From: Filomicrobium sp.
GTDB taxonomy: Bacteria > Pseudomonadota > Alphaproteobacteria > Rhizobiales > Hyphomicrobiaceae
Assembly: GCA_017792465.1 (NCBI GenBank)
Contig: CP051234.1
Span: 1,366,606-1,430,605 of the forward strand
Direction: 5' to 3'
Length of the DNA stretch: 64,000 nt
Shown piece after piece: positions 17,875-25,394 of the stretch. Below the pieces are notes generated by a model. It did no database searches and was not told the origin of the DNA. It saw only the letters and a list, made by a program, of their open reading frames with translations. The position numbers and the translations under genes are program-made. Position 1 is the first letter of the stretch; each line of letters starts with the position of its first letter.

Positions 17875-19512
17875 TTGACGATCAAGACATTTGCTGAGCT
17901 CGGGCTCAGCTCAAAGGTTATGGCTGCTGTTGAGGCTGCCGGATACAACGAACCAACCCCCATTCAAGCTGAGGCTATCCCGGTTGCCTTAACCGGACGG
18001 GATGTTTTGGGCATCGCCCAGACGGGCACCGGCAAGACGGCGTCGTTTACTTTGCCGATGATTTCGCGGCTTGAAACCGGCCGCGCACGGGCGCGCATGC
18101 CGCGCAGCCTGATTTTGGCGCCGACGCGTGAACTCGCCGCCCAGGTCGCTCAAAGCTTCGAGAAATACGGGGTCAACAACAAGCTGAACCTGGCTTTGCT
18201 GATCGGCGGCGTGTCGATGGACGAGCAGACCAAGAAGCTCGATCGCGGCGTTGACGTTCTGATCGCGACGCCGGGCCGGTTGATCGACCATTTTCAACGT
18301 GGCCGGATCATGCTGATGGGCGTCGAGATCCTGGTCATCGATGAAGCCGACCGGATGCTCGACATGGGCTTCATCCCAGATATCGAGAAGATCTGTAAGC
18401 TTCTGCCGCCGCAGCGTCAAACGTTGTTCTTCTCGGCGACCATGCCGCCGGAAATCACCCGCCTTGTCGACCAGTTCATGCGGTCGCCGGAGCGCATCGA
18501 GGTGGCCAAACCGGCTTCGACGGCGCAAACTATCACGCAGCGCTTCCGCTACTGCGAGAGCGGCGAAGACTGGGCCAAACGCGAGGCTTTGCGTGACCTG
18601 ATGCGGGCTGAAGAAGTTCGCAACGCTATCGTCTTTTGTAACCGCAAGCGCGATGTTGCGATCCTTCTGAAATCGTTGACCAAGCACGGCTTCAACGCCG
18701 GGGCCTTGCATGGCGACATGGATCAGAAGGCGCGGATGGAGACGCTCGACAAGTTCCGTTCGGGCGAGATCACGTTCCTGGCAGCCAGTGACGTGGCCGC
18801 ACGCGGACTGGATATCCCGGACGTCAGCCACGTTTTCAACTACGATTTGCCCTGGCAGTCGGATGACTACGTGCACCGCATCGGCCGGACCGGGCGTGCC
18901 GGTCGCGAGGGCTCAGCGACATCGCTTGTGACCTTCGAAGACCTCAAGCTTCTCAAGCAGATCGAAGACATCACCGGCGACTCGACGGTGTGGATCGGCG
19001 ATCCGCCTTCGGCTGAAGACATTGAGGATTCGAAATCGCGCAAACGCCGCCGGCCACGCAGCGGTGCACGCGGTGGCAGTGATCGTCGACGGTCGCGTGG
19101 CTCCTCTGAGGACAGCGGATCTTCGGATCGCGGTAAGCGTAGCCAGACGTCTCGCGGTGAGGGCCGCGGTGACGCGCGCAAAGAAGCGCGCGAGGAAGAT
19201 AATGATGCCGTCGCTCCACGGCCAAGCCGGGCGCGCAGGCAGAAAGAAGAGGGGGCATCCACTACCTCGGATGTCGCTCAGCCCGGCGCACCGCAGCCGG
19301 ACATCGGCGTGTCGGCGCAAGTTGAGCAACCCGCACCCGCCAAGCGCCGCCGCGGACGTGGTGGCGACAAGGCGCCAAACAACAAGTCACAGGCCAACGC
19401 GCAGGGTGGCAGCACCGCATTCGGCGGCAGCGATCAAGTCCCGGATTTCTTGAGACGGCCGGTCAAGCGCAAGGCAGCGGCGAAGAAGTCTACGGAAGCC
19501 GTCGACGGCTGA
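17875..19512 (+). CDS. DEAD-box RNA helicase (RhlE-like)
   Basis: ATP-dependent RNA helicase for RNA remodelling or ribosome assembly in the cytosol. The start is TTG at 17875 (MTIKTFAELGLSSKV), with GGGAGTGGA upstream. All core motifs are present: Q motif (YNEPTPIQAEAIP), AQTGTGKT, PTRELAAQV, IDEADRML, SATMP, VFCNRKRD and HRIGRTGRAGR. After about residue 385 comes a disordered Arg/Lys/Gly/Ser-rich tail of about 160 residues typical of RhlE-type proteins, likely RNA-binding. The long upstream gap is compatible with a regulated leader. A strong terminator follows. Confidence 0.93.
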   Translation: MTIKTFAELGLSSKVMAAVEAAGYNEPTPIQAEAIPVALTGRDVLGIAQTGTGKTASFTLPMISRLETGRARARMPRSLILAPTRELAAQVAQSFEKYGVNNKLNLALLIGGVSMDEQTKKLDRGVDVLIATPGRLIDHFQRGRIMLMGVEILVIDEADRMLDMGFIPDIEKICKLLPPQRQTLFFSATMPPEITRLVDQFMRSPERIEVAKPASTAQTITQRFRYCESGEDWAKREALRDLMRAEEVRNAIVFCNRKRDVAILLKSLTKHGFNAGALHGDMDQKARMETLDKFRSGEITFLAASDVAARGLDIPDVSHVFNYDLPWQSDDYVHRIGRTGRAGREGSATSLVTFEDLKLLKQIEDITGDSTVWIGDPPSAEDIEDSKSRKRRRPRSGARGGSDRRRSRGSSEDSGSSDRGKRSQTSRGEGRGDARKEAREEDNDAVAPRPSRARRQKEEGASTTSDVAQPGAPQPDIGVSAQVEQPAPAKRRRGRGGDKAPNNKSQANAQGGSTAFGGSDQVPDFLRRPVKRKAAAKKSTEAVDG

Positions 19513-19541
19513 TCGGCTAACCGGATTTCGAAATTTTAACG

Positions 19542-19583
19542 AAGGCGAGTTCTCCAACAGTGGGCTCGCCTTTGTTGTTTTGG
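19542..19583 (+). terminator. Rho-independent terminator after the helicase gene
   Basis: AAGGCGAG (19542-19549) pairs perfectly with CTCGCCTT (19565-19572), followed by the T-rich run TTGTTGTTTT. It lies 30 bases after the stop. Confidence 0.8.
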
Positions 19584-19602
19584 GCTTGGAGTGATGGAGG
19601 GG

Positions 19603-20364
19603 TTACTCCGGCTGGCCGCTAGCTTTCCAATCGCCTAGGACCGCATTGACGAGCGCCAGTGCGGCAACCGCAGCCGTATCGGCGCGCATGATCCTCGGAC
19701 CAAGCGGGATCGGCACGGTGAAGGGCTTGGAAAGCAGGCTCTTGCGCTCCTGCGGATCGAAGCCACCCTCCGGACCGATCAGCACGGCAAGCGGACCTTT
19801 TTCGACATTGCCCAATGCCGCCAGTGGATCGGCGGCACCTGCCTCAGCTTCATCGCAGAAGATGATGCGCCGGTTCTCATCCCAATTTGCCAGCAGGCGC
19901 TCGAAGCTCGCCGGCTCGCAGATCTGCGGCAAATGCAGAATTCCGCACTGCTCGGCAGCCTCGACCGCATTGGCCTGCATGCGTTCAAGATTGACGCGGG
20001 AAACCTGGGTTCTGCGCGTCAGCACGGGCTGCAGGGTCGAGACGCCCATCTCCACGGCTTTCTGGACCATATAGTCGAGCCGCGCGCGTTTCAGCGGCGC
20101 AAACAGGTAGACAAGATCCGGCCCTTGTTCCTGTGCCCGTATTTGGCGCTGCATTGCGAGCGAGCAGCGGCGCCTACCGACTTCGGTGAGTTTTGCGGCC
20201 CACTCTCCGTCGCGCCCGTTGAAGACGAGGATCTGATCGCCCTCTTTCAACCGCAGCACGTTCAAGAGGTAGTTGGCTTGGTCGCTTGAACACGCATAAG
20301 TTGCGCCTTCAGCGAGATGCGCGTCGATAAAAAGGCGTTCGGCGTTGAAGTCATGGACTGGCAT
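19603..20364 (-). CDS. rsmE: 16S rRNA m3U1498 methyltransferase
   Basis: SPOUT-class methyltransferase acting on U1498 in the decoding centre of 16S rRNA. The start was placed at MPVHDFNAERLFID (20364), giving 253 aa. The longer frame adds 14 atypical residues. Signatures are a PUA-like N-terminal domain (about 1-70), the KRARLDYMVQKAVEMGV helix, and the knotted SAM site VLIGPEGGFDPQE with LGPRIMRADTAA near the C-terminus. It is divergent from ubiA and convergent with the helicase gene. Confidence 0.93.
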   Translation of the reverse strand: MPVHDFNAERLFIDAHLAEGATYACSSDQANYLLNVLRLKEGDQILVFNGRDGEWAAKLTEVGRRRCSLAMQRQIRAQEQGPDLVYLFAPLKRARLDYMVQKAVEMGVSTLQPVLTRRTQVSRVNLERMQANAVEAAEQCGILHLPQICEPASFERLLANWDENRRIIFCDEAEAGAADPLAALGNVEKGPLAVLIGPEGGFDPQERKSLLSKPFTVPIPLGPRIMRADTAAVAALALVNAVLGDWKASGQPE

Positions 20365-20442
20365 GCTTGACGTGTTATCGCGGCCAAGGCTTTTTGCAAG
20401 CAGCAACTGTCAGCGATCGTGTGATGGAGAGATTTTCGGCAC

Positions 20443-21456
20443 ATGAATACGTCTTCTGCCGAGCCCGGCCGCTCCGAAAGCGCCAATGCCAACGATAGCG
20501 TCGCCGATGCCGCGGCGGGCAACTGGGTTGACCGGTACGCGCCTCTTAGCCTGCGGCCCTATTTGCGGCTGGCGCGGGCGGACAGACCGATCGGCGTGTG
20601 GCTTTTGCTGTTTCCGTGCTGGTGGTCGCTCGTCCTCGGACTGATCGCACATGCCAACAATCAAGTTAGCGGAGCGCAGCAGTTCCCGATCGCGCAGGCG
20701 CTGTGGTTTGGCCTGCTCTTCGCGATCGGCGCCTTCGTCATGCGGGGGGCGGGGTGTGCGTTCAACGATTACGTCGACCGCGACTATGATGCCAAAGTCC
20801 AGCGCACGATGTCGCGACCCATTCCGTCAGGACAGGTCAGTCCCAACGCGGCGCTGGCGTTCGTCGTCGGGCTTTCGTTTATCGGGCTGGCGGTTCTCGT
20901 CCAGTTCAACTGGTTCACGATCTGGCTGGCAATCGCCTCGCTGGCGCTGGTGGCCGTCTATCCGTTCATGAAGCGGTTCACGTATTGGCCACAGCTGGTG
21001 CTTGGGTTGACGTTCAACTGGGGGGCGCTGGTCGGCTGGGCGGCCGTGCATGGCGCCCTCTCGGTCGCCGCCGGCCTGCTTTATGCCGGCTGCGTGGCTT
21101 GGACGGTCGCCTACGACACGATTTATGCGCATCAGGACAAGGAAGACGACCTGTCACTGGGGCTCAAATCGACGGCAATCCGGTTCGGCGAGGCGACACG
21201 GACATGGCTGTTCGGGCTGTTTGCGCTGACCGTCTTGTGCTTTGCCGTGGCCGCTTATCTGGCTGGAGCCGCATTCGTAACGTATCTGGCGCTTCTGGCC
21301 ATTGCCGGGCATTTCATCTGGCAGACGGTAACGCTCGATATTCACGACGCCGCAAACTGCCTCGTGCGCTTCAAATCGAATCGTTTTGTGGGATGGCTGT
21401 TGCTGGCCGGGCTTGTCGCCGATCTGATCTTTGTCAGGGGCGCAGGCGTCAATTAG
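20443..21456 (+). CDS. ubiA: 4-hydroxybenzoate polyprenyltransferase
   Basis: Integral membrane prenyltransferase that attaches the polyprenyl tail to 4-hydroxybenzoate in ubiquinone synthesis. The 337-aa protein has a soluble N-terminal extension of about 45 residues and then eight to nine hydrophobic spans. The two Mg-diphosphate motifs are visible: NDYVDRDYDAK (NDxxDxxxD) and AYDTIYAHQDKEDD (the second Asp-rich site). No other ubi genes are in the window. A long hairpin follows the stop. Confidence 0.95.
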   Translation: MNTSSAEPGRSESANANDSVADAAAGNWVDRYAPLSLRPYLRLARADRPIGVWLLLFPCWWSLVLGLIAHANNQVSGAQQFPIAQALWFGLLFAIGAFVMRGAGCAFNDYVDRDYDAKVQRTMSRPIPSGQVSPNAALAFVVGLSFIGLAVLVQFNWFTIWLAIASLALVAVYPFMKRFTYWPQLVLGLTFNWGALVGWAAVHGALSVAAGLLYAGCVAWTVAYDTIYAHQDKEDDLSLGLKSTAIRFGEATRTWLFGLFALTVLCFAVAAYLAGAAFVTYLALLAIAGHFIWQTVTLDIHDAANCLVRFKSNRFVGWLLLAGLVADLIFVRGAGVN

Positions 21457-21468
21457 ACCGGCATGCGA

Positions 21469-21494
21469 CGCGGAATAAGCACGCTTGTTCCGCG
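21469..21494 (+). terminator. 12-bp hairpin after ubiA, no U-tract
   Basis: CGCGGAATAAGC (21469-21480) pairs with GCTTGTTCCGCG (21483-21494) with one U-G wobble. It starts 13 bases after the ubiA stop. The lack of a following T-run makes it a weak terminator or an RNA-stabilising stem. The remaining gap to 21759 shows no gene. Confidence 0.45.
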
Positions 21495-21759
21495 CCGCTG
21501 CTTTGCCAGCCTGTTGACTTTGCCGGTCGTCTTCCGCGACCGATAAATTGAATATACCAGCCAATGGCTTTGCCGAGAGTTAAGTAAACCTCCCCCGTTC
21601 CCCTTACCGGTGCTCCGATATGGGGCGAAATGGGCATTTTCCGCGATTTTCGACGCGAATTTTCGCAGGAAGGAGGTTTAGGCTTGCATCGGAGGCAGGC
21701 AGCCTGCAGCTTCTGCTGATCAAAGACAAATTCTTCGGCTAACAGAAGAGGTCAGTGAC

Positions 21760-22008
21760 ATGAGCCACGAAGTCAAACAAACGGGAAAACAGCTTCTCCA
21801 CCTCGTCTTCGGCGGGGAACTGGAGGACCTGAAGGACATCCAGTTCAAGGATCCGACCGACCTCGAAATCGTCGGTATTTTCCCGAACTATGCTGAGGCC
21901 CATTCGGCCTGGAAGTCCGCTGCCCAGAAGAGCGTCGACAATGCTCATATGCGGTATTTTGTAGTCCATATGCACCGGCTTCTCGAACCGGACGAAGATG
22001 ACGAATAA
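21760..22008 (+). CDS. DUF4170 family protein
   Basis: An 82-aa soluble protein with AGAGG before the ATG. The sequence KQLLHLVFGGELEDL, VGIFPNYAEAHSAWKSAAQ and DNAHMRYFVVHMHRLL matches the DUF4170 family as I know it. The function is unknown. In Hyphomicrobiales genomes this gene usually sits at the head of the Kdo/lipid A block (DUF374, waaA, lpxK, DUF2093), and it does so here, with the ABC exporter and phosphatase genes inserted between. A supporting role in envelope biogenesis is inference from position only. Confidence 0.85.
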   Translation: MSHEVKQTGKQLLHLVFGGELEDLKDIQFKDPTDLEIVGIFPNYAEAHSAWKSAAQKSVDNAHMRYFVVHMHRLLEPDEDDE

Positions 22009-22184
22009 GACCTAAAAAGAAGACCGATAAGGCATAAATGGGAGGCCTGCCTCAGACGGCCGGAATGCCAGGGTCTGCGCTCCTGTGAACGCTTGGATTT
22101 AGACTGATCGATGAAATCCAGGTGGAGCGACTCAGGCTAAAAAACAACCGCCCCCGACATTCTCGCAAAGCAAAGAAGGGCGCT

Positions 22185-24095
22185 TTGACGGATAACACGC
22201 CAACCAAGGTTAGGGCTGCCGGTATGAACGGCGCCAAAGAGGCTGCCAAGGAGCGTAAGAAGCCACCGAGATTGTCGGCGTTCGACACCCACTCCCGGTT
22301 GCTGCTTCGGCGCTTCTTAGGCGATTGGGTGGTTCCGCGCTGGCGGCAACTGCTGGTGGCGTTTGTGCTGATGGCGTGCCTGGCGGCCGTGACGGGCGGC
22401 TACCCGATGATCATCAAGGTCTCCTTCGACACCTTGATGCAAGGCCAGGGGCACGTGGTTGCCGTTATTGGCGCTATTGTCGCCATTACGATGCTACGCA
22501 GTCTGTTTCTTTACCTGCAGACGGTCGCCACGCAGCGCATCGTCATGCGGATGGGGACGGACATCCAGAAATCGGCGTTCACGCATCTCATCAATGCAGA
22601 CTTTGCACGCCTGACCCGCGAAACGCCCGGCCGGCTCTTGTCGCGGCTGACAAACGACATCAACTTCATCCAGCAGGCCGTGCAAGCGAGCCTCAACACG
22701 GCGGTGCGCGATACGCTGATGGTGATCGCACTGGTCGGGTCGATGATCTATCTCGACCCTGTGATGTCGCTCTTCGTTCTTGGCGTTTATCCGCTGGCGG
22801 CCATTCCGATTGCGTTGATTTCGGAGCGCTTGAGGAAAGTCGCCAAGCGCACCCAGAACGAACTGGGAGACATGACGTCTCTACTGTCGGAAAATCTGGG
22901 TGGGACCCGGCTCATCAAGACGTTCCGGCTTGAAGACTACGCATCCGAACGCGTGCATGGCAGTTTCGAAGAAGTCTTCCGGCTGAAGATGAAAGCGGTT
23001 CGCAGCCGCGCCAAGCTCGACCCGATGCTGGAAGCGCTGGGTGGGCTTGCCGTCGCCGGCGTGGTCGCTTTTGCCTACTGGCGGATTGCCAACGGGATTT
23101 CGACGGTCGGCGACTTCATGGGCTTTGTGACGGCCTTGCTGATGGCAGCACAACCAATCCGGGCACTGGGGAATCTGGCGGGCCGCGTTCAGGAGGGGCT
23201 CGCTGCGGCCGAAAGCCTTTATGGGATGCTCGATGAAGCGCCAAAAATCGTTGATCGGCCGGGTGCCAAGCCAATTCAGATCAGCCAGGGGGCGATCAGC
23301 TTCAAGGATGTCTCATTCGTCTACGAGCGCTCGGCCAACAAGTCTGCCGTGCGGGACTTCACGCTTGATGTGAAGGGCGGGACGAGCGTTGCGCTTGTCG
23401 GGCGCTCGGGAGCTGGCAAATCGACGATCATTAACCTCGTGCCGCGCCTCTTTGATGTGACCGACGGTCAGATCCTCATTGACGGTCAGGATATCCGCGA
23501 TGTGGAACTGGCCTCGTTGCGCAATTCGATCGCGCTCGTCAGCCAAGACGTGACCATGTTCGACGATACGATCCGGGCCAACATCGCGCTGGGGCGGCTG
23601 GAGGCGAGCGAGGACGAAATCGTTGCTGCGGCGAAGGCGGCCGCGGCGCATGACTTCATTCTGGCGCAGCCGGAGGGCTATGACACCCGGATCGGCGCCA
23701 GCGGCCTCAGGCTTTCGGGCGGGCAAAGGCAGCGCATCGCGTTGGCGCGTGCAATCCTGCGGGATGCACCGATCCTGCTTCTCGATGAGGCGACCAGCGC
23801 GCTCGACACGCAATCCGAGCAGTTGGTTCAGGAGGCGCTTGCGAAGTTCACGGTCAACCGGACAACGCTGGTCATCGCGCACCGTCTTTCGACCGTGCAG
23901 AACGCCGATCTCATCTGCGTCATGGAAGATGGCCGGATCGTCGAGACGGGGACGCATACGGAACTCATCGCACGCGACGGCGCCTATCATCAGCTGGCCA
24001 GCGCACAGCTGATGGGCGAGCCCGAAAACAAGGCTGGACCGCAAGAAGACGGCAACGTCTCGGGCGACACCGCGACGGCGGAAACTCAGCAATAA
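22185..24095 (+). CDS. MsbA-like ABC exporter (fused permease-ATPase)
   Basis: Half-transporter with an N-terminal six-helix membrane domain (about residues 55-310) and a C-terminal ATPase. Walker A VGRSGAGKST, Q-loop SQDVTMF, signature LSGGQRQRIALARA, Walker B ILLLDEATSALD and switch HRLS are all visible. Best match is the MsbA/lipid-linked exporter group, consistent with the neighbouring lipid A genes, so export of lipid A-core is a reasonable inference. Start is uncertain: TTG at 22185 has GAAGGG four bases upstream and gives a natural MTDNTPTK N-terminus. A GTG at 22122 and an ATG at 22224 are alternatives. It lacks the peptidase domain and HlyD partner of type I systems. Confidence 0.88.
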   Translation: MTDNTPTKVRAAGMNGAKEAAKERKKPPRLSAFDTHSRLLLRRFLGDWVVPRWRQLLVAFVLMACLAAVTGGYPMIIKVSFDTLMQGQGHVVAVIGAIVAITMLRSLFLYLQTVATQRIVMRMGTDIQKSAFTHLINADFARLTRETPGRLLSRLTNDINFIQQAVQASLNTAVRDTLMVIALVGSMIYLDPVMSLFVLGVYPLAAIPIALISERLRKVAKRTQNELGDMTSLLSENLGGTRLIKTFRLEDYASERVHGSFEEVFRLKMKAVRSRAKLDPMLEALGGLAVAGVVAFAYWRIANGISTVGDFMGFVTALLMAAQPIRALGNLAGRVQEGLAAAESLYGMLDEAPKIVDRPGAKPIQISQGAISFKDVSFVYERSANKSAVRDFTLDVKGGTSVALVGRSGAGKSTIINLVPRLFDVTDGQILIDGQDIRDVELASLRNSIALVSQDVTMFDDTIRANIALGRLEASEDEIVAAAKAAAAHDFILAQPEGYDTRIGASGLRLSGGQRQRIALARAILRDAPILLLDEATSALDTQSEQLVQEALAKFTVNRTTLVIAHRLSTVQNADLICVMEDGRIVETGTHTELIARDGAYHQLASAQLMGEPENKAGPQEDGNVSGDTATAETQQ

Positions 24096-24171
24096 GGGAA
24101 TTGAGGCGTAAGCGACGGGTGGCCGGCTGGCCGAATTTGGGGCCGCCCGGCGACGCGGCGAACCTAGCGCC

Positions 24172-24909
24172 CTATTCGCGTTGCAGGACGAGATCGACGA
24201 AACGGTTCGCCATACCGCTCGATTTGAATTCGCGCGTGATTTCTTCCGGGTCGTAGCGCGTTTCGACCCATTCCATGAAATCCATCGGCTGATCGGCGGT
24301 TTCGGCCAGATAGCGCTCGAAGACGTGGTCGAGAATGCCGGTGTCTGCCTGGCGGATGTGTCCGTAGCGCAGGGACAATTCCTTCAAAGCATCGGCAATC
24401 GGGATGCCTTGTTTGAAATGCCGGTAGAGCACGCTCATCAGGCCGGCGCGGTCGGCTCCGGACTTACAGTGCATCGCCATGGGGTAGTTCAGACGTTCGA
24501 ACAGTGCCTTGGCCCGGCGGAATTCCTCGACGGTCGGGGCGGCGCGCGAACGGATCTGGAAATCGACCAGTTCGAGCCCGATTTCGTCGCAGTGCTTCTT
24601 TTCGAGCCAGTAACTGCCGCACATGCGCTCGCCGCGCAGGTTGACGATGGTCTTTACCCCTTCGCGCTTCAATCTGCGTAACTGATGCGGCGCAGGCTGG
24701 GCTGCGCGCCAGGCGTCGGCGTCCAAGCGATGTTTGTTCAGATACAGCAGGCGGAAAATGCCGTGATCCATCAGCAGCATGTCGAGATAGGCAGCCGACG
24801 GCCCGAACACCCTGCGCATCCATTGCGGGCTGTGTTCAATAAGGCCGGTGCGCCATGCCATGCTGACGCGCTTGACTGCGCGTTTATATCTTTTGGCTAT
24901 TCCCGCCAT
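24172..24909 (-). CDS. Tyrosine/dual-specificity phosphatase family protein
   Basis: A 245-aa protein with the cysteine phosphatase P-loop HCKSGADRAG (HCx5R) at about residues 150-159 and a preceding general-acid region. The N-terminal 60 residues are basic with a hydrophobic patch (SAAYLDMLLMDHGIFRLLYL), perhaps membrane-associating. The ATG at 24909 is preceded directly by an in-frame GTG. The substrate is unknown. Placement inside the lipid A/Kdo block, converging on the MsbA-like exporter, makes a lipid or sugar phosphate conceivable, but protein phosphotyrosine is equally possible. Confidence 0.82.
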   Translation of the reverse strand: MAGIAKRYKRAVKRVSMAWRTGLIEHSPQWMRRVFGPSAAYLDMLLMDHGIFRLLYLNKHRLDADAWRAAQPAPHQLRRLKREGVKTIVNLRGERMCGSYWLEKKHCDEIGLELVDFQIRSRAAPTVEEFRRAKALFERLNYPMAMHCKSGADRAGLMSVLYRHFKQGIPIADALKELSLRYGHIRQADTGILDHVFERYLAETADQPMDFMEWVETRYDPEEITREFKSSGMANRFVDLVLQRE

Positions 24910-25394
24910 CACCTGCCGATCGCAAAAGGCACCATTATCTAAGCTGCAACACCACAGCTTGCGTAAAACTCATCGCCGGACCAGATAGTTGCGCCAACGT
25001 GCATACTATGCCTGGGCACAGAATGCCGATACCGGTTCGACACACTCGGGCTCGTATCCCACACCTGGATCCCCGGCCCAGAGCACTGATCCGCCCATAT
25101 TGGCTAAAACTCTCAACAGGACGCGCGAATTCTTGTCGCTGAAGTATTCTACAACTTGGCGACGGACATTGCTAATCGCCCGGTATTATGCGGTATAGAG
25201 GGAGGCCGCAAGGGGCTTGGCCTTCTTCCCGCGGGCGAATCGGGCCAAGCCGTGGATACCTGGGGGAAAACAGGCAGCCTTTTCTGACCGGAAGCAGTCT
25301 GGCCCCTATTAAAACGACCTGGTTTCTGTTGCGTCCCAGCAGGGACAAGACCCGAGCATATGCTCCCGCGCATTTCGCCGAAATAGGCCGTTCG
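24910..25394. other. Gene-free divergent gap before the acyltransferase-WaaA gene
   Basis: This 485-base stretch separates the divergent phosphatase and DUF374-WaaA genes. The frame of the latter stays open back to 25188, but residues 1-69 look non-coding in character (Arg/Pro/Ser-rich, no family match). A small dyad AAGCTG...CAGCTT lies near 24940. No other feature is seen. Confidence 0.35.

Noticed and set aside
22185-24095. ABC transporter as the exporter of the RTX proteins
   Set aside because: It has MsbA-type architecture, lacks a peptidase domain, and has no HlyD or TolC partner nearby. Its neighbours are lipid A genes.
24985-25090. Possible tRNA-like sequence (GGTTCGA word near 25035)
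   Set aside because: No acceptor stem, D-arm or anticodon arm can be drawn around it.
25188-25394. 69-codon N-terminal extension of the DUF374-WaaA frame
   Set aside because: Arg/Pro/Ser-rich with no membrane or signal character and no fit to DUF374 N-termini. Downstream ATGs are more natural.
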